Assembly (NCBI GenBank): GCA_024639455.1
Contig: JAHEIH010000026.1
Span: 180,987 to 244,986, forward strand
Direction of reading: 5' to 3'
DNA: 64,000 bases
Origin: Cellvibrionales bacterium
GTDB lineage: Bacteria > Pseudomonadota > Gammaproteobacteria > Pseudomonadales > JAHEIH01
The notes beneath the pieces are model-generated. The model did no database searches. It was not told the DNA's origin and saw only the letters and a program-made list of their open reading frames with translations. Shown here piece by piece: positions 1 through 6,769 of the stretch (position 1 is its first letter; the number at the start of each line of letters is the position of its first letter). A program made the position numbers and the translations under genes.

Positions 1-152
1 CGTCGTTCATGGAGTGCCGCTAATACCCGCCATTCAGCGATGTTAATGCCAAATTCTGATTGGTATATACGCGACAACGCGACGCTGATTCGCTCGGCGG
101 CGTTATTCAGTCGGTAGGGTAAAAACTCTTGTAGGCTAAGGTCTTTAGTCAT
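1..152 (-). CDS. MarR-family transcriptional regulator, N-terminal part (cut by window edge)
   Basis: Reading leftward from an ATG at 152, the frame stays open to the window edge and gives about 50 residues beginning MTKDLSLQEFLPYRLNNAAE. The order of helices and the stretch YQSEFGINIAEWRVLAALHE match the dimerisation helix and first part of the winged helix of MarR/SlyA regulators, which bind DNA as dimers and respond to small ligands. It starts only 9 bases after the gpsA stop, so it is probably cotranscribed with gpsA. The target and ligand cannot be told. The rest of the gene lies outside the window. Confidence 0.72.
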   Translation of the reverse strand, partial: MTKDLSLQEFLPYRLNNAAERISVALSRIYQSEFGINIAEWRVLAALHER

Positions 153-161
153 GGTATGAAA

Positions 162-1163
162 TCAACCTGGCTCCCACTCGGCGCCCGCTTCGGTACGAAT
201 GATATTACGGAAGGCCTCTTTCGCCGAACCGCCATCGACCACCACATTGTACACAAACTGGGTGATAGGCATAGCAACATCAACTGCCCGCGCTAACTCT
301 AGCACCGCGCCCACACTCTTGACGCCCTCGGCTACCATCACCATTTCATCAATAATGGTCTGGATATCTTTACCCTGGCCTAGCGCAAAGCCTACGCTAC
401 GATTGCGACTCTTGTTACTGGTACACGTAGCGATCATATCGCCCATCCCCGCCAAGCCCGCAAAGGTTTCTGGACGGCCACCGAGTGCAACGCCAAGGCG
501 GGTGACCTCTGACAAGCCGCGGGTAATCAGCGCCGCCCGAGTGTTGTCGCCAGCACCGAGGCCGTCGCCAATACCTACCGCAATGGCGATAACATTTTTC
601 AGCACACCGCCCAATTCGCAGCCCGCCACGTCGTTGTTACTGTAAACACGGAACACGCCGTTGCTGAACAACGACTGTAATTCGCGAACGATGGTCTCGT
701 CGTCCATCGCCAATACTGTCGCCGCGGCTTGTCCCGCCATAATTTCAGCAGCCAAATTAGGACCCGACAACACACCGAAGGGGTGGCCGGGAAGTTCGTC
801 AGCAATGATTTCTGTCATGCGCTTATTGGTATACTTTTCCAGGCCTTTGGTGAGGCTAATGACTGGCACCCAAGTGCGCAGATAAGGAGCAACTTGTTGT
901 AGAATATCGCGAAAACCGTGCGAGGGCACCGCCACGATCAATACATCTGCCGAAGAGACCGTCGCTTTTAAATCGCTATTAGCAACCAATTTTGGCGATA
1001 GCTTAGCATCGGGAAGATATTTGCTATTGCTGTGCTCGTTGTTAATTTCGTCTACGGTCACTGGACTGCGCGCCCACAGAGTGGTTGGATTGTTTCTCGC
1101 CACTAGCGACGCCACGGTTGTGCCCCATGATCCGCCGCCAAGAAGTGCCACATTTAGTGTCAT
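162..1163 (-). CDS. gpsA: Glycerol-3-phosphate dehydrogenase [NAD(P)+]
   Basis: This 333-residue cytosolic enzyme reduces dihydroxyacetone phosphate to sn-glycerol 3-phosphate, the backbone for phospholipid synthesis. The N-terminus has the dinucleotide-binding loop LLGGGSWGTTVASL (residues 8-21), followed by the family stretches SLTKGLE and LSGPNLAAE and the C-terminal substrate domain with GLAGMGDMIATCTS. Length and start are normal for GpsA. It faces ybaK, from which it is separated by about 100 bases that must hold both promoters, and it is followed closely by the MarR-type gene. Confidence 0.95.
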   Translation of the reverse strand: MTLNVALLGGGSWGTTVASLVARNNPTTLWARSPVTVDEINNEHSNSKYLPDAKLSPKLVANSDLKATVSSADVLIVAVPSHGFRDILQQVAPYLRTWVPVISLTKGLEKYTNKRMTEIIADELPGHPFGVLSGPNLAAEIMAGQAAATVLAMDDETIVRELQSLFSNGVFRVYSNNDVAGCELGGVLKNVIAIAVGIGDGLGAGDNTRAALITRGLSEVTRLGVALGGRPETFAGLAGMGDMIATCTSNKSRNRSVGFALGQGKDIQTIIDEMVMVAEGVKSVGAVLELARAVDVAMPITQFVYNVVVDGGSAKEAFRNIIRTEAGAEWEPG

Positions 1164-1269
1164 ATGTCGTTCCTATTTTTATAGGCGCTATTCTAGCACG
1201 CTCGTGTAAAAACCCTATGCCACAATCCACGTATTCGAGGTATGCTGTGATGCAAAATAAGGAATACCC

Positions 1270-1740
1270 ATGACACCAGCCATCAACGCCTTAAAAAAAG
1301 CCAAGATCGCGCACACTGTACACACCTATAAACACGATAGTAGCGCCACCTCTTATGGCTTGGAAGCGGCAGAAAAAATGCGTTTGGATCCGCAGCGTGT
1401 ATTCAAGACCTTGGTCGCCATGGTGGACAACAACACCATGGTGGTCGGCATCGTGCCCGTATCTCGTTCCCTAGATCTCAAATGCCTCGCCGCTGCCTGC
1501 GGTGGTAAACGAGCAGACATGGCCGACAAACAAAAAGTGCAGCGCGTCACCGGTTACGTGTTAGGTGGGGTAAGCCCCATCGGCCAACGCAAGACGTTAG
1601 CGACGGTAATAGACAGCAGTGCCAATAACTTCGACAGTATCTTTGTGAGCGCCGGTAAACGCGGTTTGGAAGTCGAACTCAATGCCGGCGACCTCGCCAC
1701 TATTACCCGAGCGACATTTGCTGCCATCGCCGCGACATAG
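1270..1740 (+). CDS. ybaK: YbaK/EbsC-type Cys-tRNA(Pro)/Cys-tRNA(Cys) deacylase
   Basis: A 156-residue single-domain protein of the YbaK/ProX editing family, which hydrolyses mischarged Cys-tRNA(Pro) in trans. Family marks visible are VFKTLVAMVD (residues about 45-54), the conserved Lys/Arg-rich ADMADKQKVQRVTGYVLGGV segment and the GGVSPIGQRK loop that lines the active site. The start follows a purine-rich AAGGAA. It is a single-gene unit lying between the gpsA promoter side and the btuB leader. The function is inferred from the family. Confidence 0.88.
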   Translation: MTPAINALKKAKIAHTVHTYKHDSSATSYGLEAAEKMRLDPQRVFKTLVAMVDNNTMVVGIVPVSRSLDLKCLAAACGGKRADMADKQKVQRVTGYVLGGVSPIGQRKTLATVIDSSANNFDSIFVSAGKRGLEVELNAGDLATITRATFAAIAAT

Positions 1741-1764
1741 TTCACAATCTTTACAAGGATTTCA

Positions 1765-1793
1765 TTGACTTGCCGAGCCTTGCTACCTAAAGT
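1765..1793 (+). promoter_or_regulatory. Sigma-70-type promoter for the btuB leader
   Basis: A -35 hexamer TTGACT (1765-1770) and a -10-like TAAAGT (1788-1793) are separated by exactly 17 bases. A start near 1800 would fall directly before the cobalamin riboswitch. The spacing and position make the call reasonable, but the -10 is only 4 of 6. Confidence 0.5.
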
Positions 1794-1799
1794 ACGATT

Positions 1800-1912
1800 C
1801 GCTACAACGGTCTAGCCCATGCTAGTTAAATGGGAAACAGGTGAGAGCCCTGTGCTGCCCCCGCAACGGTATACCTCGTGTTAAGCCCGATACCAGCCTT
1901 GTAGTGTAAAAA
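1800..1912 (+). ncRNA. Cobalamin (B12) riboswitch aptamer
   Basis: The conserved core is readable: a TGGGAAACAGGTGAGAGCC segment near 1831, then GCTGCCCCCGCAACGGT (1854-1870) and the 3' B12-box-like AAGCCCGATACCAGCC (about 1883-1898). These are the signature parts of the AdoCbl riboswitch. It sits upstream of a TonB-dependent receptor of BtuB type, the usual target. Binding of cobalamin normally turns the downstream gene off. The boundaries are approximate. Confidence 0.92.
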
Positions 1913-1921
1913 CGATGAAGC

Positions 1922-1979
1922 GGAGGGCTCCATCGGTGGTTATTACCACTGCTGACATCCCTCCCCATAACAATGGGGA
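1922..1979 (+). promoter_or_regulatory. Riboswitch expression platform with competing hairpins over the btuB ribosome binding site
   Basis: TCCCCAT (1962-1968) and ATGGGGA (1973-1979) form a perfect 7-bp hairpin with an ACAA-type 4-base loop that hides the GGGGA ribosome binding site of the start at 1985. An upstream GGAGGG (1922-1927) can instead pair with CCCTCC (1959-1964), with a nested GTGGT/ACCAC hairpin at 1936-1949. The two pairings share bases 1962-1964 and exclude each other. This looks like a translational on/off switch; the assignment of states is inference. Confidence 0.65.
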
Positions 1980-1984
1980 ACACC

Positions 1985-3919
1985 ATGAAAAAACACTTGC
2001 TCGCCCTCGCTGTCAGTGCAGCAATCACTACCCCTGTCTTGGCTAACGAGATGGAAACCGTCCTGGTCAGCGCCGCGCGCGATGGCATTTTAGAGGCCAG
2101 TAGTGGCAGCAGCGTTACCCTGATCGACGCTGAAACACTCGCACTGCGCCCTAATATCAACGTAGCCGATATTTTACGCAGCGTCCCCGGTATCGCGGTT
2201 AACCGCACCAGCGGCGTTGGCTCGCAGATCCAATTGCGCATGCGCGGTGGCGAAGCCAACCACGTATTGGTCTTCATCGACGGTGTACAAGTCAACGACC
2301 CCGCTCAGGGCGACGATTTCAACTTTGCCCACCTGTTGAACCAAGACATCGCCTCGATCGAAGTGGTTCGAGGTGCTCAATCAGCGCTGTGGGGAAGCGA
2401 CGCTCTATCGGGTATGATCTACATCCGCACCGTTGACGGTTCGCAAGGCAGCCAGGTTTCAGCATTCGCCGAAGGTGGCAGCAACGATTGGCGCCGCGGC
2501 GGTATCAGCGCCAGCACCGGCGATAAAGACGCCAACATTCGCTTTAGCTTCGCCAAAACAGAGACTGACGGTACCAACGTTTCGCTGTTTGGTAACGAAA
2601 AAGATGGCTACAGTAACGATACCGCCAAATTGAAGGGCTTCTATTCATTTAGTGAGCAATTGTCAGTCAATGCTAGCGTGGTTTACGTCGATAGCAGTAC
2701 CGATTTTGACATGCTCGACTACCGCAGTGACTGGGAGACCTGGGCGCCAGTAAACCCTGAAACCTACGGCCTGCCCATCGATGCCGACAACCAATCCAAT
2801 TCCAGCCAGCTTTACAGTACCCTTGGCCTGAACTATCAATCGGCTGATAATACTTGGCACCACTCGTTGCAATATGCCTATAGTCGTGGCAATAACGACA
2901 ACCGTGAAGAGTCTGAATGGTCAATGACCGGTTTTGACGAGACACATTCGACGGCTGAACGCCGCCAATTGACACTGCAGAGTAGCTTCGCGTTTAGTGA
3001 TTACCACGCATTGACCGTTGCTGCTGAACGTGAAGAGCAAGACTTTGAGCTCACTAGCGCTTATCTGAACGGTAACGAGAGCATGGATAGCACCGGTTTC
3101 GCTGTGCAACTTAAGGGTAACTTGGCAGATAACTGGCACTATCTATTAAGTTGTCGCAGTGATCGCAATAGCGATTTTGACGATGCCAATACCTATCGAT
3201 TATCTACCGCGTATCAGCTGAACGACGGCATTCGCCTGCGCGCTGCCATGGGTACTGGTAGCAAGAACCCCACCTTCACCGAGCTATACGGTTACTCAGA
3301 CTCGTTTATCGGCAACCCAGATTTGCAGCCCGAGTCTTCTTCAAGCTGGGAGTTGGGCGTAGACTTTAATATTGCTGACGGCCTGGGCAATGTATCGTTG
3401 ACCTACTTCGACGAAACGCTCGAAAACGAGATTGCTAACGTCTACGACTACGTGACTTGGAGCTCCACTACGGTTAACGAAAGCAGCGAAAGCCAACGTC
3501 ACGGCGTTGAAGTGAGCGTTGATGTTCAAGTGAGTGACAATATTCGCGCCGGCGGGGCCGCCACTAAACTGGTAGCCTACCAAGCTGACGCTTGGACAGG
3601 CGATCGCGTAGCGGAGATACGCCGCCCCGAATTCACCGGTAGCGCCTACCTGCAGTGGACCAGTACGGACGCCAGCCAGTCTGTCGCGGTTAACTTGGAC
3701 TACAACGGCGATATGACCGATACCTTTTACGGCGTGATGAGTGAGACGGCTACCCTGGGCTCCTACACCCTGCTGTCGGTTCAAGCGTCTCAACAACTGA
3801 CCGAGCAATTGAGCGTGTATGGCCGCGTTGAAAACGGTTTGAACAGCGACTATCAAGAGATCTACGGCTTCAATACACCCGGCGCTAACGCCACACTGGG
3901 CCTGCGTATGCAGTTCTAA
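1985..3919 (+). CDS. btuB: TonB-dependent vitamin B12 outer-membrane receptor
   Basis: A 644-residue outer-membrane receptor that imports cobalamin using TonB energy. It has a signal peptide (1-20, ending PVLA), a TonB box METVLVSA (23-30), a plug domain with DILRSVPGIAVNR and QIQLRMRGG, and a C-terminal 22-strand barrel ending in the terminal Phe expected for outer-membrane proteins (LGLRMQF). I chose ATG 1985 because GGGGA lies just ahead of it and the signal peptide starts there; an in-frame ATG at 1973 lies inside the sequestering hairpin. Control by the upstream cobalamin riboswitch supports BtuB over a siderophore receptor. No B12 ABC transporter genes follow. Confidence 0.9.
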   Translation: MKKHLLALAVSAAITTPVLANEMETVLVSAARDGILEASSGSSVTLIDAETLALRPNINVADILRSVPGIAVNRTSGVGSQIQLRMRGGEANHVLVFIDGVQVNDPAQGDDFNFAHLLNQDIASIEVVRGAQSALWGSDALSGMIYIRTVDGSQGSQVSAFAEGGSNDWRRGGISASTGDKDANIRFSFAKTETDGTNVSLFGNEKDGYSNDTAKLKGFYSFSEQLSVNASVVYVDSSTDFDMLDYRSDWETWAPVNPETYGLPIDADNQSNSSQLYSTLGLNYQSADNTWHHSLQYAYSRGNNDNREESEWSMTGFDETHSTAERRQLTLQSSFAFSDYHALTVAAEREEQDFELTSAYLNGNESMDSTGFAVQLKGNLADNWHYLLSCRSDRNSDFDDANTYRLSTAYQLNDGIRLRAAMGTGSKNPTFTELYGYSDSFIGNPDLQPESSSSWELGVDFNIADGLGNVSLTYFDETLENEIANVYDYVTWSSTTVNESSESQRHGVEVSVDVQVSDNIRAGGAATKLVAYQADAWTGDRVAEIRRPEFTGSAYLQWTSTDASQSVAVNLDYNGDMTDTFYGVMSETATLGSYTLLSVQASQQLTEQLSVYGRVENGLNSDYQEIYGFNTPGANATLGLRMQF

Positions 3920-3930
3920 ATTGCCGGCAT

Positions 3931-3968
3931 AAAAAAACCACCGCAGGGCAACCTTCGGTGGTTTTTTG
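3931..3968. terminator. Bidirectional intrinsic terminator between btuB and dsbA
   Basis: AAAAAACCACCG (ending 3943) pairs with CGGTGGTTTTTT around a roughly 12-base loop. The A-run on one side and the U-run on the other let the same stem stop transcripts coming from btuB on the plus strand and dsbA on the minus strand. Confidence 0.9.
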
Positions 3969-3981
3969 TTTATAGCCTTAG

Positions 3982-4617
3982 CTATTTAGCGGCCAATTCC
4001 TTATCTACTAAGTAACGCGCCACTTTCAACATGTTGGCTTGTGAGCCGGTCATGCGTGCACTGATGCGGTATTTACCATTCACCACAATCTCGGGCGTGC
4101 CGGTGATTTTGTAGCTGCGAGCGCGTGCATCTGCGCGACGTACATCGCTGGTGACTTTAAAGGACTTGAAGGTCTTGTCGAAGTCTTCGCGGCTGACACC
4201 AGCATCGGCAAAGTAAGAGAAGATTTCATCGTCTTCCAGCATGCGTTTGCGCTCAACGTGCATGGCGTTAAACAGATTTTGGTGGATCTTATCTAACACA
4301 CCCAACGTCTCGGCGGCGTAGAACATCTGTGCGTGGGTCTTCATTGGCGCGTTCCACATGGCGGGTGATTTCACCAATTCTGCGCCCTCAGGCAAGGATT
4401 TTTTCCATTGGTTAATCAGCGGCTCGAAGGTATAGCAGTGGCCACAGCCGTACCAAAACACTTCGGCGACTTCGACCTTATCCCCCGTTTGGGTGGGGAC
4501 AGCTTGAGGCAGCGTCACGTAGTGCACGCCGTCTTGGTATTCTTCGTTGCCCGCAGCACAGGCGATCAAAGGCATAAATAGTAGGCCAAACAGTAAATGG
4601 CTCAAACGAGATAACAT
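3982..4617 (-). CDS. dsbA: Thiol:disulfide interchange protein DsbA
   Basis: A 211-residue periplasmic oxidase that puts disulfides into exported proteins. The thioredoxin-fold active site is FWYGCGHCYTFEP, with redox cysteines C58 and C61 and dipeptide GH, and the cis-Pro loop is GTPEIVVNG. The N-terminus is hydrophobic and ends MPLIACAAG. LIAC would fit a lipobox (C20), but ordinary cleavage after ACA is equally possible, so the protein may be soluble or lipid-anchored. It lies downstream of the cytochrome c4 gene, a placement also found in Pseudomonas, but a hairpin at 4708-4732 separates them. Confidence 0.93.
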   Translation of the reverse strand: MLSRLSHLLFGLLFMPLIACAAGNEEYQDGVHYVTLPQAVPTQTGDKVEVAEVFWYGCGHCYTFEPLINQWKKSLPEGAELVKSPAMWNAPMKTHAQMFYAAETLGVLDKIHQNLFNAMHVERKRMLEDDEIFSYFADAGVSREDFDKTFKSFKVTSDVRRADARARSYKITGTPEIVVNGKYRISARMTGSQANMLKVARYLVDKELAAK

Positions 4618-4707
4618 CAGCGACTCCTTGTCGTGGTCAACATAACAAGGGCTAATTTAGCAGATTAATGCGCCTATGACACAGGCAATTCGAGAAAATG
4701 AGAGGTC

Positions 4708-4732
4708 GGCCACAGCCAGAAAGGCTGTGGCC
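4708..4732 (-). terminator. Stem-loop after the cytochrome c4 gene
   Basis: GGCCACAGCC (4708-4717) and GGCTGTGGCC (4723-4732) form a perfect 10-bp stem with a 5-base loop, starting a few bases past the c4 stop. There is no strong U-run after it on the minus strand, so it may attenuate or stabilise mRNA rather than fully terminate. Confidence 0.6.
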
Positions 4733-4739
4733 TTAGAGA

Positions 4740-5345
4740 TTAACGTAGACCTGCGATGTAGTTAGCGACCGCTTTGATCTCTTTGTCGCTCAAACGGGCG
4801 GCAACGCCACGCATGATTTTTGAGTCACCGTCGTTCATACGGGTCTCAGTTTGGTAGGCTTTCAGCGTAGACGCCAAGTAGTCAGCGTGCTGACCTGCCA
4901 AACGGGGGAAACCGCCCGGGGCATTGCCCAGACCACGGGGCGAGTGACAGCCAGAACATGCCGCCACACCTGTTTCACTGTTACCTGCGCGGAAGATACG
5001 CTCACCAATATCGAGCAACTCGTCTTGCGCAACACCAGGTGATTGGGTTTGTGACGCGTAGTATGCCGCAATATCCGCCAGATCTTTATCGCTCATGTTA
5101 TCCAGCAAACCCGTCATAGTGACGATTTGGCGAGCACCGCTTTGCACGTCCTTCATTTGCTTAATCAAGTACTTCTCACCTTGACCTGCCAACTTTGGAA
5201 ACGTGCCGACCATGCTATTGCCGTCTGCACCGTGACATGCGCCACATACCATGACTTTATCTTTTCCTGCAGCCGCATCACCAGTTGCGTGAGCTACTGA
5301 CACAGTTGCCAGCAGCACGAACAGAGTTTTAACCAGTATTTTCAT
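4740..5345 (-). CDS. Cytochrome c4 (dihaem)
   Basis: A 201-residue periplasmic dihaem cytochrome that carries electrons toward terminal oxidases. The signal peptide covers residues 1-20 (SVAHA). There are two homologous haem domains, with CGACH at 34-38 and CSGCH at 130-134 and later Met residues (TMTGLL, KIMRG) as likely sixth ligands. The length is normal for c4. It starts 18 bases after the cytochrome c5 gene and is probably cotranscribed with it. A likely electron acceptor, the cox oxidase, is encoded later in the window. Confidence 0.93.
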   Translation of the reverse strand: MKILVKTLFVLLATVSVAHATGDAAAGKDKVMVCGACHGADGNSMVGTFPKLAGQGEKYLIKQMKDVQSGARQIVTMTGLLDNMSDKDLADIAAYYASQTQSPGVAQDELLDIGERIFRAGNSETGVAACSGCHSPRGLGNAPGGFPRLAGQHADYLASTLKAYQTETRMNDGDSKIMRGVAARLSDKEIKAVANYIAGLR

Positions 5346-5363
5346 CGTTGTTCCAAGTATCGC

Positions 5364-5666
5364 TTACTTGCCAGAGATCATGTGTTCGATCATGGCTTTG
5401 TAGTCATCTGCGCTGCAGTCGTAGCACAATCCTTTAGGAGGCATCGCGCCTTTGCCGTTCACTACGCTAGCAACCAAACCGTCGATACCGCCAGCCGCCG
5501 CTTTACGGTCGGCCCACTCAGGTGCTCCAACTTTAGGGGCACCCGCTGCACCAGAGGCGTGGCATGCGATGCATGACTTGTTATACTTAGCCATTGCTGC
5601 GTCGTTAGCAACAGCACCAGTGCTAATCAGGGCAGCCGCTGCTACCAAAACCAATTGCTTAATCAT
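5364..5666 (-). CDS. Cytochrome c5 family protein (monohaem)
   Basis: A 100-residue secreted cytochrome. It has a signal peptide (1-20, TGAVA), a single CIACH haem site (C32, C35, H36), a probable axial Met in GAMPPKG (M75), and the extra cysteine pair CYDC (C81, C84) typical of c5. I chose the ATG at 5666 because CCGGAGG lies at ideal distance and the signal peptide begins there; a longer upstream frame lacks these. It is the first gene of a c5-c4 unit divergent from engB. Confidence 0.9.
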   Translation of the reverse strand: MIKQLVLVAAAALISTGAVANDAAMAKYNKSCIACHASGAAGAPKVGAPEWADRKAAAGGIDGLVASVVNGKGAMPPKGLCYDCSADDYKAMIEHMISGK

Positions 5667-5777
5667 GACAACCTCCGGTCGTTTAATTACATCTCGTGGT
5701 AAGATGCACAATAAATAAGATGCGCATTATATACCCATTTATGCGAATACGAAAATAAACTAATTGACGAACTCAAT

Positions 5778-6407
5778 ATGAATACGACTACCGACGCCGA
5801 AAAGCCTAAAAAAATCCCCTTTCAGGCGGCTAGCTTCATGATTAGCGCCCCAACTCTGGCGCTGTGTCCGCCCGATCACGGCGTGGAAGTCGCTTTCGCG
5901 GGTCGTTCTAACGCCGGCAAATCTTCGGCGATTAACTGCTTGACGCAATCAAAGTTGGCTCGTACCAGTAAAACCCCCGGCCGCACTCAGTTGATTAACT
6001 TTTTCACACTCGGCAACGACCAGCAACGACTGGTCGATCTGCCCGGCTACGGCTTTGCTAAAGTGCCGTTGGAAGTAAAAATGAAGTGGCAGCGCCACCT
6101 CGAGGAATACCTGCAAAAACGCCAATCATTGCGTGGCTTAGTGTTGCTGATGGACTCACGTCACCCGCTGCAGGAATTCGACCGCATGATGCTGGACTGG
6201 TGCAAAAAATCTGAGATGCGCGTCCACATTCTTCTGACCAAGTCCGACAAGCTTAAAAAGGGCCCCGCTAGTGCCAGTTTGTTAAAGGTTAAAAAAGAAG
6301 TGGTCGACGATAGCGGCCTGATTAGCGTGCAGTTATTTTCATCGCTCAAACAGAGCGGCTTGGATCAATTGCGCAGCTTGATGCAGAGCTGGCTGCAGGA
6401 CGTTTAA
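5778..6407 (+). CDS. engB: Ribosome biogenesis GTP-binding protein EngB (YihA/YsxC)
   Basis: A 209-residue essential TrmE-Era-EngA-EngB-Septin GTPase that helps assemble the large ribosomal subunit. Its motifs are G1 GRSNAGKSS (near residue 45), G3 [10 protein letters not shown] and G4 TKSDK. The ATG at 5778 is the first in frame. Its position between cytochrome genes and polA is conserved in pseudomonads. The small RNA candidate lies directly downstream on the same strand. Confidence 0.95.
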   Translation: MNTTTDAEKPKKIPFQAASFMISAPTLALCPPDHGVEVAFAGRSNAGKSSAINCLTQSKLARTSKTPGRTQLINFFTLGNDQQRLVDLPGYGFAKVPLEVKMKWQRHLEEYLQKRQSLRGLVLLMDSRHPLQEFDRMMLDWCKKSEMRVHILLTKSDKLKKGPASASLLKVKKEVVDDSGLISVQLFSSLKQSGLDQLRSLMQSWLQDV

Positions 6408-6435
6408 ATTTTTTCACTTTTTTTCATTTTCTCGG

Positions 6436-6462
6436 GAACTATGCCCAAAACGGTGAGTCCTA
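6436..6462 (+). promoter_or_regulatory. Sigma-E/AlgU-type promoter for the small RNA
   Basis: GAACTA (6436-6441, preceded by GG) and TCCTA (6458-6462) are separated by exactly 16 bases. This closely fits the envelope-stress sigma factor pattern GAACTT-N16-TCTGA. It lies 7 to 10 bases ahead of the expected small RNA start. The match is seen in the sequence; the sigma factor is inferred. Confidence 0.6.
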
Positions 6463-6468
6463 TATACA

Positions 6469-6545
6469 AAGGCAGTGTGTTTTGTCTTGTGTAAATCTCC
6501 TAATAAATCTCCATTCGCGCCCAGACTAGTATCTGGGCTTTTTTT
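6469..6545 (+). ncRNA. Candidate trans-acting small RNA at the Spot 42/ErsA locus (engB-polA)
   Basis: About 77 nucleotides between a sigma-E-like promoter and a strong terminator, with no open frame. The body is unstructured and U/C-rich and contains the octamer AAATCTCC twice (6493-6500 and 6505-6512), complementary to Shine-Dalgarno sequences. The 3' end is a GC-rich stem with seven U, as in Hfq-dependent RNAs. The same gap encodes Spot 42 in enterics and the AlgU-controlled ErsA in Pseudomonas. Sequence identity with those RNAs is not claimed. Confidence 0.65.
6519..6545 (+). terminator. Intrinsic terminator of the small RNA
   Basis: GCCCAGA (6519-6525) pairs with TCTGGGC (6532-6538) around a CTAGTA loop and is followed by seven T (6539-6545). 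It would also end engB read-through. Confidence 0.92.
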
Positions 6546-6613
6546 GTCCATGGATGACCTTATGTCCCGGAGGCTATGGATGGTCGAGAGGGAAGTGGTC
6601 AAACTTCTAAGTA

Positions 6614-6720
6614 GTGAGCATCGGTATATTTCACTCGGAACCGCCGTGAATATGTCCCTATAGGCTACACGGCAGCATCCCTGCTGCCGAGTTTCCTCGT
6701 TGAAATATACCTTTGCTCAC
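6614..6720. repeat. 107-bp imperfect palindrome, structured element of unknown role
   Basis: GTGAGCA + GGTATATTTCA (6614-6620, 6623-6633) are mirrored by TGAAATATACC + TGCTCAC (6701-6711, 6714-6720), with 2-base mismatches at the same place on both arms. Inside, CTCGG/CCGAG (6634-6638/6687-6691) and GCCGTG/CACGGC (6643-6648/6668-6673) continue the stem. An alternative inner hairpin CGGCAGC/GCTGCCG (6670-6676/6683-6689) competes with both. No target-site duplication or open frame is seen. It could be a structured RNA, an overlapping 3' element of polA, or a decayed miniature element. Confidence 0.7.
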
Positions 6721-6727
6721 TGTCATG

Positions 6728-6758
6728 ACCCTGCCACCCTGCTAGACATTGGCAGGGT
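6728..6758. terminator. Stem-loop just past the polA stop
   Basis: ACCCTGCCA (6728-6736) and TGGCAGGGT (6750-6758) form a 9-bp stem 12 bases from the polA stop. Neither side carries a good U-run (GTTT on the plus side), so the terminator strength is uncertain. A 3' end protecting polA mRNA is plausible. Confidence 0.5.
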
Positions 6759-6769
6759 GTTTCAAGCCG

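Noticed and set aside
3341-3856. 171-codon open frame antisense to btuB
   Set aside because: Shadow of the receptor barrel coding sequence; no start signal and low-complexity composition.
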